A DNA stretch of 64,000 bases from Macrobrachium rosenbergii (GCF_040412425.1 NC_089755.1:59014298-59078297); one strand, 5' to 3'. Shown: positions 1 to 12,237, counted from the stretch's first letter. Numbers and translations: made by a program. The notes: generated by a model from the letters alone, not told the origin.

Positions 1-690
1 ACTGGCATTTAATTCCCTAATGGTAGAAAGATTTCAGGTCCAGAATTGGATTACAAAAAGGATTTATATTTATCTAATTTGCGAATTATTAATTATCTAT
101 AAGGATTTTAAATTCATCAAGTTCTTGTTATTCAATAGAGTTCCACATTACCAAGTAAACATTGTCTCTCTAATAACATCTCTTCAGATCCACAAGTGAA
201 ATACAAAAATTATTCATATTTATCTAATTTGCGCCTTAGTAATGTCTAAACACGAATAAGCTTAAATGATTACTTATCTAGAATTAATCTAAATTAAGTC
301 CTGGTAATTCAATAAAGTTTCATAACATAACGTAATCAATTTCCATAATTGCATCTCATCCCACTGGAAGTGGTTTTATAAAATACGACTGACCAACAGA
401 CATTAGGAATCTCGTGTGGGCAACAATGAGTCACAATAAGACCTTGGGAACACAACACCAAAGGAATGAGAATGACCTTTGACCTAAGATAAGGTATTCA
501 GGTCTTATTCTGCAAGATCTCAAAGTATCCCCCTACAATATAAAACAGAAAACGTATCTGCCGAATTCAAGCGACCTTTAAACTTGTATAAACAACCAAC
601 CTCGAGGTAGGGAAACGTGCAGATGAGGCCCCGTGAAAAAGTACATGCATATAAATAAATAAACAACAATACATTTGCAAGCGATTCTAC
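1..690. other. Intergenic or intronic, no gene seen
   Basis: AT-rich unique-looking sequence. If the exon at 695-794 is real, this is its first intron. I found no second exon with good splice sites and an open frame here. Confidence 0.4.
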
Positions 691-694
691 TCAC

Positions 695-794
695 CCAGGA
701 GACTCGAGGGCAGAATATTCAGGAGAATCAGGAGGAGACGAAAGTCGCCATTGAAAGGGAGGTTGTTCTTGATTATCCGAGTTGCTCTCGCCAT
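695..794 (-). CDS. Candidate signal-peptide exon of a gene continuing left
   Basis: On the minus strand a splice acceptor (ttccttcacag) sits directly before an ATG. From there 33 codons stay open and the exon ends in phase 1 at a consensus donor (CTGG|GTGAGT). The peptide begins MARATRIIKN and has a hydrophobic stretch near residues 19-33 (RLLLILLNILPSSLL). This fits the signal peptide or signal anchor of a secreted or membrane protein. The same design, an acceptor immediately before the ATG of a signal-peptide exon, is used by the two UGT genes in this window. The mature part would lie beyond position 1, so I cannot name the protein. A chance open stretch between two splice-like sites is the alternative. 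Confidence 0.45.
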
Positions 795-880
795 CTGTGA
801 AGGAATAAATATGTTAAATTTTTCCATTGTATATTTTTGGCATACAGGTATTCGTAGAGACTGCATTAACTAAATACACA

Positions 881-884
<4 letters not shown>

Positions 885-965
<81 letters not shown>

Positions 966-1075
966 CATATACATCTTTATACAAACTATATATTATATAT
1001 ATATACATATCTTTATATATATATGTATATGCATATATATATATATAAACATATCTTTATATATCTATATATACA
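885..1075. repeat. (TA)n microsatellite with TA-rich flank
   Basis: A pure TA run to about 960 is followed by imperfect TA/TATC-rich sequence. The reading frames across it are repeat translations. Confidence 0.95.
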
Positions 1076-1506
1076 TATTTGATATAACTAAATTCAAACT
1101 AACACGAGACAAAGCACCATAAACCACATGTCAATAATCTTAATATGACCCAAAAAAAACCTCTCATTATCTAAAGTTTCAACTCAGTAAACATCATATT
1201 CCCAAAACTTTTTTTCTCCATCATCTCCTTTCTTAACATCTGCTATTCAACAAATCTCGAGAGCTTTTTATACATATTCAAGAGACACTAATAGCATCAC
1301 CTTCTCAACGTCGTCAAGGCGCATTCAGCAATGCAAACACTGCTTTTATAGGCGTCGACTGATTTCACAGGAGGAGAAGAATCTTAACAAAAGGCATTTT
1401 TGAAAGATAAATATGAATCTATAATCGATATTCTTCGCGTTCGAGTGAACGTCTATAAACAAGATTTGGACAGGTCTTCGTTGAAGTAATTGACGTTCTG
1501 TCTAGC
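1076..1506. other. Unique sequence, nothing recognised
   Basis: No supported exon, RNA or repeat on either strand. Confidence 0.5.
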
Positions 1507-1541
1507 TGTCTATCTATCTATCTATCTATCTATTTATCTAC
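1507..1541. repeat. (TATC)n microsatellite
   Basis: About eight TATC units, the last ones imperfect. Confidence 0.9.
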
Positions 1542-1833
1542 GAATACAGTATAGATTTTAGCATTTTTGCACTATCTTCAAAAAGTCTTCTTAAAAGTTC
1601 CTAATTATATTTATGAACTTATACCACCATTACCCACTCCTGGTTTCGTGGGACCAGTAGGGTCTAACCTTCGGATTTTCGGCAAAATATTTTGGGATGG
1701 GGCTGCTAGACTTACAGCTTCATCCCAGGATATTTAAGGCGCTTATATGAAGTCAAAATATATACCAGAGCAAGCGCAGCGATTCTTAGGAATTGTGTCA
1801 CTCCCAATATGCACTCAAATCTGCGCAGACAGT

Positions 1834-1838
<5 letters not shown>

Positions 1839-1877
<39 letters not shown>
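1839..1877. repeat. (CT)n microsatellite
   Basis: A pure CT run abutting a tRNA-like segment. Confidence 0.95.
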
Positions 1878-1880
<3 letters not shown>

Positions 1881-1959
1881 TACAACCCACAACTGTCGAC
1901 TAACGGCTAGATATCTAATTAACTCAGTTTGTAAGCAGGCTAAACTACCACTGAGCTAC
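1877..1959 (-). repeat. tRNA-like SINE relic
   Basis: Read on the minus strand it starts with a good RNA polymerase III A box (TAGCTCAGTGGTAG). About 60 nt further on there is a degenerate B-box-like GTGGGTTGTAGCTG. Length (about 83 nt) and spacing fit a tRNA head, but no full cloverleaf is evident. It sits between a (CT)n and a (GA)n tract. It is probably a decayed tRNA-derived SINE head, not a working tRNA gene. Confidence 0.35.
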
Positions 1960-1960
1960 A

Positions 1961-1961
<1 letters not shown>

Positions 1962-2048
<87 letters not shown>

Positions 2049-2084
2049 AAACTGTAGTTGAGACGCTCTGCATATTACTTCCAC

Positions 2085-2155
<71 letters not shown>

Positions 2156-2191
2156 AAACTGTAGTTGAGACGCTCTGCATATTACTTCCAC

Positions 2192-2262
<71 letters not shown>

Positions 2263-2291
2263 AGCTGAGACGTTGTGTATATTACTTCCAC

Positions 2292-2354
<63 letters not shown>
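1962..2354. repeat. Composite (GA)n / 45-bp spacer tandem array
   Basis: Four (GA)n blocks are separated by three nearly identical spacers of about 45 bp (2046-2090, 2152-2196, 2255-2297), each with CTGTAGTTGAGACG or CTGTAGCTGAGACG and ATTACTTCCACAAAA. A unit of about 100 bp, GA block plus spacer, has been amplified as a whole. Confidence 0.9.
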
Positions 2355-2360
<6 letters not shown>

Positions 2361-2657
2361 TACATAATTAATACGTAAATATCCACATTCACATTCACAT
2401 ACCACCTGTCTCGTATCACGATATCGGGAAAAGCAAGCCAGAATGGAATTTCGCAGAAAACTCACCACATTTAATCTTGCCGCTTCTGTATCTATGTTCC
2501 ATCTAATCGTAATATCATTAATACCAGAATATGCTTCATAAGTGTGTTGGGTATGATGTTACGCCGGTATAGTTCGATACCCAGACAATCAATCAATAGA
2601 GTGGTTTAGATGGAATAACTATTTTTTTAATTAATTCCGTATTGCTTTGCAGTTTTC

Positions 2658-2699
<42 letters not shown>

Positions 2700-3884
2700 T
2701 ATGTGTATATGTGTATGTGTGTGTGTAGAAAATACTGTACTTCTGACAATAACCGTGGGTATTTCAAAGGTTTATATCAAAAATAAAAAGTGCCATATAT
2801 TGTCGAAACCGACACACGAATTTTAGTATAAGGACCTTCCCAATATATTTACAGTCAGTTCAGATCTAATGTTATATTACTTACAAAGCAAGGCAAGTAT
2901 GAATACTGCCACCTTGGCCTTATTACCACTTTCGTAATTTGGCTGGGTACTGAATTGCTGTTTAAACCCAAACAAGAATAACATTTCATAAGGCAATTGT
3001 CCACGCATATGAAAACGTTTACAACACAAAAAGGAACAACATTTTGGAAAGAATGAATGATTTCATAGACAGAAATAAAGAAAGGCTCCACCAAGAGTAA
3101 CGTCCTCAATACAAAAAGGTCAACTTGAAAGTACTTAGATAGGACATTCCTCAGTCATCGTAAAATAAATAAATATATAAATAAATGAAAACTGTCTCAT
3201 CCACTTGTAGACTCGTAGTCAAATTTAATCAATGATACCTTAGCCAATGGCAACTGTAGCTCCACCCCCACCCCGCAACCACCCCAACCCCCCCTAAAAT
3301 CACTGGAATTCATCAATAACTCCTTAGGATAACGTAAGACCAGACTAACAGAAGTTAGAAGACACAGGCACGATTAAATACATAACCTATTTCCGATTTA
3401 TTCTGGGAAGAAGAAGATGAATCATCGAATATAACATTTTGGCTACTACGAATATCAGTAAACCACGTAGCCTATGACGAAGCCATTGAATCAATACACT
3501 GTGGGAAGCCAGCCATTCAAACGAAAACTGATTCAGCTACAAAAGCAATATAACAAAAGGTCTGTAACCTCGTAACCTTTGTCAAATCACAGAGAAATTC
3601 ATCAAGACTACCGTCCTGATTTCCTATAAGGCTTCGCCCACCCGTTACGAAAGTTAGAGAGAGCACTGTTTACACAAAAACAGACTGTTTAGGAAATGCC
3701 AAGTGGCTCTCGAGAAAATGGGCAGTTATGTAATACCTTCTTGTTTTTCTCACGTGAAGGACTGATTGTTTATTTACTGGGAGTCACTGCTATTGACTGT
3801 AATCTGTAGCCACTTTTCTACGGTTGATATTTGTGGGTTTATGTAACGCCTCCTTTAGTTATAAAACCTCAGGTGCTGAGAAGG
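2355..3884. other. Intergenic, no gene seen
   Basis: Mostly unique AT-rich sequence with a (GT)n tract near 2660-2725 and a short C-rich run near 3265-3295. No open frame here resembles a known protein. Confidence 0.5.
2659..2725. repeat. (GT)n microsatellite
   Basis: A GT run that becomes interrupted by TA/TG variants. Confidence 0.9.
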
Positions 3885-3949
<65 letters not shown>

Positions 3950-3984
3950 AGAAAAGTAATCGAAAAGAGCACCAGCTGGCAACG

Positions 3985-4041
<57 letters not shown>
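3885..4041. repeat. Two (TTA)n tracts
   Basis: (TTA)n at about 3885-3946 and again at 3985-4041, separated by about 38 bp. Confidence 0.95.
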
Positions 4042-4042
<1 letters not shown>

Positions 4043-4325
4043 GCTGTGAATTCTCAACAGAGCAATAGAACAGGCACTCAGCGTCGGTATTATATCGGGA
4101 TGGGGAAGGTATTAGTGAGGGGGCCCCTCATACTGGTGTGGTAAGTTATATGTTTACTGTAAAGGTCAATTTGTCAATCATTTTATCACTCTCTTTGTTA
4201 AGCCATGTACTGTATTGATTTGTATGCCATTGCTCCATACATTCCCGTTTGTGCCCAAAGGTCAGTGTTTGATACACCGCTATCCATGTATACATAATAT
4301 ATCTATATACATACACAGGCACTTC

Positions 4326-4398
4326 ATTCATATTTATATATATACTATATATATATATTATATATACATATATATATATGTGTATATGGGCCTTTTTA

Positions 4399-4455
<57 letters not shown>

Positions 4456-4477
4456 TTATCTTCATATATTTTTATAT

Positions 4478-4542
<65 letters not shown>

Positions 4543-4665
4543 ATGTGTGTGTATATCTATATACATATATATACATTATATATATATATTGTTGTGTATA
4601 TATACAGTATATATATATATATATATATGTATGTATATTATACATAGTATAACATAATATATATA
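4326..4665. repeat. Complex (TA)n cluster
   Basis: Several TA runs broken by TG, TATG and TTCA variants. All overlapping frames are repeat translations. Confidence 0.95.
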
Positions 4666-4764
4666 CATACATATATTTATGACTACAAATCTTCAGATTA
4701 CGCTAATTTAAGCAAAATTCAGGTAAAAAAATTAAATAACATCGATATCCTAACTTGTCGTTTT

Positions 4765-4765
<1 letters not shown>

Positions 4766-4836
<71 letters not shown>
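4766..4836. repeat. (GA)n microsatellite
   Basis: A pure GA run. Confidence 0.95.
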
Positions 4837-4839
<3 letters not shown>

Positions 4840-5488
4840 ATTTTCAAACCGCTTGCTATGATAATTTTGCAGAAATACTGGATTTCATCAAGTACAGAAG
4901 TCTAAGAAAATATTTAAAAGTCTCACAGCCGAGTTAATAAATTAAAAATATATATATCTTTCAATAGCATAAATAAATTCGTGTCGAAATGCACTTAACC
5001 GACTTGGAATGACTATTGATAAGATATGCAAGCAGCCTTCCCGAGCATTTGCGTGTTAACGTGACAATGCACCAAAAACTGACCGCATTCCGGAGCAGCT
5101 TTGGTTACTAAAAACATACCCAAAGGCGCTTCCTAAGCCCTTTACATCCCCATAACAAGGTCATAAATTCAGGTCACAACAGGTGACCTTTATGGTATTG
5201 TGACCACTTGGTGAAGGGTTGAGCAGGGTCAATCTGACAGGATAGTCCTTAATTCTGAATGCTGACTTTTGTTATTACAATTATTTTCATCATATTATCA
5301 ATATTCTTTGATGCCATTTCTAATAACTTCTTCTAGATTGTAAGAAGAATTAAAAGAACGTTTATCTACGTTATCCTTTGCATTCTCATAGTATTATTTA
5401 ACATTTTAATATCATATTTAGTGTTGTTTAATACTTTTAGCTCACGATCATATTAATTTCTGGAGGATAATCTAATTCTGAACACTGA

Positions 5489-5494
<6 letters not shown>
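4837..5494. other. Unique sequence, nothing recognised
   Basis: No supported feature on either strand. Confidence 0.5.

Positions 5495-5551
<57 letters not shown>
5495..5551. repeat. (TA)n microsatellite
   Basis: A pure TA run. Confidence 0.95.
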
Positions 5552-5555
<4 letters not shown>

Positions 5556-6328
5556 TTTATACACACATATATATATGCGTGTGTGTGTACACATACATAC
5601 GCTTGCTTTATTTCTAGACTGAATTTTAAATACACCCATGAGATTCTGCTGCAAGCCAGTTAACGAGAACTGGTTCCCAGCAAAATCCCCGAAAAACACG
5701 AGGCTTGGAGTAGGTACTGAGACGGACTGAATCGACCTTACCGTTACTCAGTCTAAACGTTATATTAAGAATTATTCTAATCAGTGCTCAGTCTGTCTCT
5801 AATCATAATTATCAGCAAGGTTTGATAACCTTTAGCTAGCCATTTCAAACACCACCTAATTTATGATTTATGATCTAGAGACTCCTGATGAAAATATGGA
5901 TTTAGGAACTATACCAATTCCTTTCCTATCCTATAGGATATGTGTACAATACCCACTAAAAATATCAAGTGTTTCCAGTAAAAACGAGGTTGAATATAGA
6001 CAGGTTAAAATAAGTGTTGTTGCAAAGACATTCGAGAATTTAACAAACAGAAAATTATTGACGCTTATTTTTGGACGGTAAAATCAACAAGCCTAACATT
6101 TGATCGCCTATACAAGAGTGGTAAAGAAAAATTAATGGAATTATCAAAGTCAGGTCAATGGAACAAAAAACCTAATACTTTCTTGTTCATGCAAATATGG
6201 TTTAGGACCGATTAATGTTCGTTTCAGTTCATTCATCACTGACCTGTTTAATTCACAAATCGTTACCTATTCAATTTTACGCTAAAGCCATTCAAGTTCA
6301 AGTAGAGTGCTATTATACACATTAAAAA

Positions 6329-6331
<3 letters not shown>
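5552..6331. other. Unique sequence, nothing recognised
   Basis: A 72-codon open frame at 5863-6081 has no recognisable domain and no supporting splice or promoter context. I do not call it. Confidence 0.45.
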
Positions 6332-6413
<82 letters not shown>

Positions 6414-6424
6414 ATATATAATAT
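6332..6424. repeat. (TA)n microsatellite
   Basis: A TA run with two phase shifts at its right end. Confidence 0.95.
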
Positions 6425-7157
6425 ATTATAAGTATTCAGTTTGCTTAGATCCATCAATAACTGCTTGACAACGTACTGACATCATTATACACCGATAAAT
6501 TTGTACACACCTCAGTTATGAATGTACATAAACATTACTTTGGGCGAATATGTCAAGAATTACAGTATAATTTGCAAACCTAGAATTACAGTATAACTTG
6601 CAAGCGTGGAGCCGCCCACGAACTCAAGTTATAGCATAATATGTTATCCACAATATGAAAATCCAAAATGGCTCTCGATTTCATTGACAAATTTCATATC
6701 AGTACAAATTCACAGCTGCTAATTATATACTCGTAATCAAATTTGTGCTCTCAAGCACGCATGCTTATACAAACGCACGCATGCATACATACCTATATAA
6801 ACCCACGATAAAATCTATAGGAGTTTAAACTGCCTTCCTAAAATGTTTTTCATTGGAGAGGCAAATCAACAGTTATTATATGTACATATATTTAAAGATA
6901 AACACTGATTTATCTTTAAACATATGTACATATACATAACTGTAGATTTGCTTCTCCATTTTAAGACTTATGCTATTATGAATATTTTTTAATTGTACTT
7001 TTCATTACTGTTAGGATACAAAATACTGTTATACATGACCATTAGTCTACACACACATATAAACACACGTATGCCCACACACATACAAACAAACCCTCTT
7101 CAGTACACTTTTGTATCTATAAATTTTCACCAGAAGAATAGTTTCTTTATTGAACAA

Positions 7158-7158
<1 letters not shown>
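6425..7158. other. Unique sequence with one hairpin
   Basis: Apart from the inverted repeat at 6852-6959 nothing is recognised. Confidence 0.5.
6852..6959. repeat. Inverted repeat, about 50-bp arms, tiny loop
   Basis: The left arm runs from ATTGGAGAGGCAAATC to TTTAAAGATAAA. The right arm mirrors it, from TTTATCTTTAAA to GATTTGCTTCTCCATT. The loop is only a few bases. It could be a small foldback MITE or a hairpin-forming transcript. No clear target-site duplication was seen. Confidence 0.6.

Positions 7159-7213
<55 letters not shown>
7159..7213. repeat. (ATT)n microsatellite
   Basis: A pure ATT run. Confidence 0.95.
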
Positions 7214-7218
<5 letters not shown>

Positions 7219-7458
7219 AATTCGACCGTGACACGAAATAAGTTAATTATCATCATCAAATGATAGCTTCCTAAGACAGTTTCCTTAACATAGTGGGCGG
7301 GGCCTATACCCTCCTTCACCCTATAGACCAATGCGAGCCGAGCTCCCGAGGGCAAGGTGAGTCATAAAATGGAGAGAGGCATAACAAGGGCTCTGCCCAC
7401 CCCGCGTGCTTTTCTCAGTTTGTTCCCAGACACCGCCTGAGTCAGTACATACGACAAA

Positions 7459-8265
7459 ATGGCTCCATCTCGCAAGAATATTCCGATGGAGAGCGAGAAA
7501 GAGAATCCGATGCCCAACGTTAGGACGGGGTCAGCGATGAATTTGGAGCCTCGTCAGAGGAAGGACGACAAGCGCAAGATCCGGGAACGCAGTCAGATGG
7601 TCTGTTTGAACCTACGTGAAGGCGCCGTTGGTGTGACTAGGCCTAAGAAGCAGAGATCGTGCCAAAAGCGGAACGACTCTTGTACAAAACGCCGTAGAGA
7701 CGACGATACTAGAACCACCAGAGCCATGAAAAGACGTCTGTCAACCGGGGAGAACGATGGCAATGCCCTTAAAAGGTTTAAAGAAAACATTAGTCCCTGC
7801 TTTGTCCGGCTGGAGAAACTCCAAATCGACTTGCGAGGTCAAACTTTCTCCGCACTGAAGATCGCCCAGACTGGAAGGCGTCTCCAGGAGAAGTCTGTTA
7901 ACACAGAGCCAGCTGCTGTGGTCCCAGAACAACAGACATCAGCTACCCATGCACCAGAGGTCACAGAGAAAGCTATAGAACAGGAGAACAGAATTCTGAA
8001 GCACTGGGTCCCAGGGCGTGACCAGAAGCCGGGAGACGCAGAAGAACTAACTACTGACGAAGTCAAAGAGGTCCTTGAAAGGATATCAACAACTTTAGAG
8101 ACTACAAATGGGCAACGGAAAAGGATTCTTAAGCCTTGGGTGCCCAGAGTCCTTCGCCAGCCTGCGGATGACGGTTCTACGAGGTCCTTCGCAGAGTTTT
8201 CACCAATAGAAATCTACATGAATCTGCCTCTGTTCCAGAACAGAATGATTTTCCTTTGCCGCTGA
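7459..8265 (+). CDS. Intronless gene for a basic 268-aa protein of unknown function
   Basis: A 268-codon frame without any microsatellite translation, starting at ATG in a good context (acaaaATGG) and ending TGA. The composition is hydrophilic, with clusters of K/R (residues 35-43, 61-70, 76-80, 90-93) that look like nuclear localisation signals. There is no signal peptide or membrane segment. Two KEN tripeptides (14-16, 108-110) resemble APC/C degrons. An internal duplication is visible: RILKHWVPG (178-186) and RILKPWVPR (222-230), each followed by a Q-P-x-D-rich stretch. GC content is clearly higher than the flanks. No intron is evident, and an AATAAA lies about 150 bp downstream. I do not recognise the family. 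It may be a nuclear or cell-cycle-regulated protein (inference from KEN and basic motifs only) or a retrocopy. Confidence 0.65.
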   Translation: MAPSRKNIPMESEKENPMPNVRTGSAMNLEPRQRKDDKRKIRERSQMVCLNLREGAVGVTRPKKQRSCQKRNDSCTKRRRDDDTRTTRAMKRRLSTGENDGNALKRFKENISPCFVRLEKLQIDLRGQTFSALKIAQTGRRLQEKSVNTEPAAVVPEQQTSATHAPEVTEKAIEQENRILKHWVPGRDQKPGDAEELTTDEVKEVLERISTTLETTNGQRKRILKPWVPRVLRQPADDGSTRSFAEFSPIEIYMNLPLFQNRMIFLCR

Positions 8266-8415
8266 TGATATTTTTGTCCAGTGGCCCACTTTATTATTTG
8301 TAACTATTTATTGTTTTAATATTATGAGTATTATATGACAATCTTTGCGAAATGTTCTGTGCCAGTATTTAGAATTTACTATTTTATGGAAATGGAAGGT
8401 AGTTTTTGTAAACAT

Positions 8416-8421
8416 AATAAA
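8416..8421 (+). terminator. Candidate polyadenylation signal
   Basis: AATAAA about 150 bp after the stop codon of the intronless gene; a second AATAAA-like site lies near 8547. Confidence 0.45.
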
Positions 8422-9594
8422 ATTCCGGAAATTCTTATGGTATTTTAAATCTCCCGTATAATTATGAAGTACAATTTTTTATGAAGAATTCTGGAAGGTC
8501 AATCCTTAAGATGAAGGACTCAGAATGTTAAATTGGAATATATAAAAATAAAACATTGGATTTTCAAATGTACAACTAGTAGAGTCATGAAGTACAAATT
8601 TTTATGAAAATTTTTGGAGGACTTATCATTAAGAAAAATCATTAAAATGAAGAGCTTAATTTATCTTAAATTGGAATATACACAAAAATATGAACTGATT
8701 TGTAAATATTATAAATCTTTATAAATTAGAATGCAATATTGACTAATTATACACAATATCACGAGACACTATTCCATGCTTAGTTATTTATGCATTTTAA
8801 ACTCATATCTTGATGATTTTCCTCCCACGGTTCTGTGAAGGAAGAGCCCGTGCTGGTATTAGGCTAAATCAGTCACAAACAACATTTCAACGTTACGGTT
8901 TTACTGCCACAAGGTCACTGAAAAGCAGAAAAGAAAAATTCTTTAAAAAATCCAGTGGTTTGTTTTATGTGAAGAAATTGTGAAGAGCAGCTACAGGAAG
9001 GACCCTACGAACTGATATAATGACCAGAGTCATTATAACGTTACTTTCTAAGATTCAGAACGAATATGATTGAAAAATAGCGGATGAAGTAGAAATAAAA
9101 CGGCTATAATAGCCCAAGAAACAACTAGGAATCAAGAAAAAAAAAAACACAAGATCAGAGAGGACACGGATAAACTCGAAGTGTTGTTACCCACAAAGTA
9201 AATAAGGGGGTTGGAAAAGGCGCCAGCCTGGACCTTAAAAGTTTAACCTTTTGCCGAGATATATTTTTCATCCAAGAGCTCACAGCTTCCAGGAATTTGG
9301 CTCGTTACAGATTCATTGGGTATCGATTTAATACATCAGCCACGTTCGGGAAATTCTTGGAAATTCTTTTTAGTCATAATTACAGAGAGAGAGAGAGAGA
9401 GAGAGCTGAAAGTTCTATCATCCTGAGGTCACACCTTCCAATGGAGAACAACGTGTATGGTAAAAATTGTAATAAATATTTTCAGAAGAGAGAGAGAGAG
9501 AATAACGGTTCCAAAGCACTTAGGAATTCTTATTTTTCAAAGGTCGTGCTTTCCTACAAAGGCGTACTTCAGTAAACATTAACATCAACAGATC

Positions 9595-9598
<4 letters not shown>
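8422..9598. other. Intergenic, no gene seen
   Basis: AT-rich. It contains short (GA)n stretches near 9386 and 9488. A phrase near 8845 (AGAGCCCGTGCTGG) recurs near 10446, suggesting fragments of one old dispersed repeat. Confidence 0.45.

Positions 9599-9599
<1 letters not shown>

Positions 9600-9671
<72 letters not shown>
9600..9671. repeat. (CT)n microsatellite
   Basis: A pure CT run. Confidence 0.95.
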
Positions 9672-9672
<1 letters not shown>

Positions 9673-10576
9673 GAGTCAAATTTCCGAAGGAATTCATTAA
9701 AATAAATTAAAACTGCTAAAACGTAAATAAAAATTTCATCACACCACCACATACTGCTTAATGCCTGAAACAGTAGAACCTTAATTCTTCTCCTTACAGA
9801 TAAAATACTTCACTTCAGAGCTGCCAATACAGTCATTTACATTTCGCAATTGACAGCCTTTGTGTGGACTCAATGGACCGTGACTACGATTGATTTTTAC
9901 CCGATAATACGTATTATTTTCTGTGGTGCATCACTATACTGTGACCGGAAATAATCAGTAAAAAGCCACATTAATGCATGTGAGGACCATTGTGCAAACG
10001 ATTGGAAATTCTCTTTTTTAACCCTTTTTTTATTTTGAAAAATACAGTGGCTCATATACGTTATTGTGGCTTTTTACTTATTTTTGTTATTATTGTAAAG
10101 TAGGTTATGATTAAAGGATTGTCAGTTGATTGTCTGTTAAAACTGGCGTCACAGTAATGATTATAGGGTCTGTTTACCGTTTGCCTATCCCGAGGTAAAC
10201 TTGTACTGAATTCTGAGAATATCTGGCAGCGTTGCAAAGCCTTTTTCATATATCTTATTAAATTTGTCAGTGACGTCATTCCTGTCCTACCTACCCCCGA
10301 AAAAAGGGGGGGTGGGGTGTCTACCTTGCGTCAAGGTGAACTTTATACAAGCATATTAATCTTTTCCATGTTTCGAAACAGACTACCAAAAATGAATTAT
10401 GATTCATAAGGTGGGAGAAACTGTCTACGTGGATTCTGGGGCAAGAGCCCGTGCTGGCATAAAGCCACGTTGATCTGAGACACCAACAAGCGACTGCTGT
10501 TAACCGTAAAAGAACAGTGGTTGTTAATATGTCTTTGGCGCCTGGCCAAGATATATAAAATGGAAAATGAAAACAT
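9672..10576. other. Intergenic, no gene seen
   Basis: Unique AT-rich sequence. The open frame at 10061-10279 (-) has no recognisable domain. A second copy of the AGAGCCCGTGCTGG phrase lies near 10446. Confidence 0.45.
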
Positions 10577-10600
10577 TATATATATATATATATATATATA

Positions 10601-11215
10601 GAAATCATCAACACATAATCACGTGTGGAACAGAAATAAATTTCTGACTCACGTCGGGATCGAACCCAGGTCTCTCAGGTGGAAAGCAAGGGCGTTACCC
10701 ACTGGGCCATACAAGTCTAAAAGAAGTCGGAACCTGAGAGCAACTGCACCCAAGGAATTACCTGGGCAAGCTAACTGCTTGCATACCAGCGAGTTTTCCC
10801 AACTTCCCGACTCAAATGACCCAATGGACAACATTTCATTCGAATTATCCCTTCTGAGTGAATAAGATAGAAATCATCAACACACAATCACGTGTGGAAC
10901 AGAAATAAATTTCTGACTCACGTCGGGATCGAACCCAGGTCTCTCAGGTGGAAAGCAAAGGGCGTTTTACCTGGGCCATACAAGTCTAAAAGAAGTCGGA
11001 ACCTGAGAGCAACTGCACCCAAAATACAAGGCAAGCTAACTTAGTTTTCCCAAAAAGCATTTCAAAATAAGATAGAAATCATCAACACACAATCACGTGG
11101 GAACAGAAATAAATTTCCCCCAGGTCTCTCAAAAAATTACCCACTGGGCCATACAAGTCTAAAAAGAAGTCGGAACCTGAAAACTGCACCCAAGGAATTA
11201 CCTGGGCAAGCTAAC
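10601..11215 (-). mobile_element. SINE array, minus-oriented block (3 units)
   Basis: tRNA-like heads at about 10644-10717, 10914-10985 (A box damaged) and 11118-11158 (mostly deleted). Unit 3 lacks much of its body, replaced by short A runs. Confidence 0.8.
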
Positions 11216-12237
11216 TTGTATGGCCCAGTGGGTAACGCCCTTGCTTTCCACCTGAGAGACCTGGGTTCGATCCGACGTGAGTCAGAAATTTATTTCTGTT
11301 CCACACGTGATTGTGTGTTGATGATTTCTATCTTATTCACTCCAGAAGGGATAATTCGAATGAAATGTTGTCCATTGGGTCATTGCTGAGTCGGGAAGTT
11401 AAAAATCGCTGGTATTAAGGTAATTCCTTGGTGCAGTTGCAAGGTTCCGACTTCTTTTAGACTTGTATGGCCCAACGAGAGACCTGGGTTCGATCCCGAC
11501 GTGAGTCAGAAATTTATTTCTGTTCCACACGTGATTGTGTGTTGATGATTTCTATCTTATTCACTCAGAAGGGATAATTCGAATGAAATGTTGTCCATTG
11601 GGTCATTGCTGAGTCGGGAAGTTGGGGAAAACAATTCCTGGTGCAGTTGCTCTCAGGTTCCGACTTCTTTTAGACTTGTATGGCTCCAGTGGGTAACGCC
11701 CTTGCTTTCCACCTGAGAGACCTGGGTTGATCCCGACGTGAGTCAGAAATTTATTTCTGTTCCACACGTGATTGTGTGTTGATGATTTCATCTTATTCAC
11801 TCAGAAGGGATAAAATGAAAATGTTGTCCATTGGGTCACTGCTGAGTCGGGAAGTTGGGGAAAACTCGTTGCCCAGGTAATTCCTTGGGTGCAGTTGCTC
11901 TCAGGTTCCGACTTCTTTTAGACTTGTATGGCCCAGTGGGTAACGCCCTTGCTTTCCACCTGAGAGACCTGGGTTCGATCCCGACGTGAGTCAGAAATTT
12001 ATTTCTGTTCCACACGTGATTGTGTGTTGATGATTTCTATCTTATTCACTCAGAAGGGATAATTCGAATGAAATGTTGTCCATTGGGTCATTGCTGAGTC
12101 GGGAAGTTGGGGAAAACTCGCTGGTATGCAAGCAGTTGCTCTCAGGTTCCGACTTCTTTTAGACTTGTATGGCCCAGTGGGTAACGCCCTTGCTTTCCAC
12201 CTGAGAGACCTGGGTTCGATCCTGACGTGAGTCAGAA

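Noticed and set aside
827..1048. Long frames of alternating I/Y, S/L, R/E, Y or L runs across the window
   Set aside because: Direct translations of (TA)n, (CT)n, (GA)n and (TTA)n tracts; no gene evidence.
10649..10834. 61-80-codon frames within the 10.6-12.2 kb array
   Set aside because: Translations of tRNA-derived SINE units.
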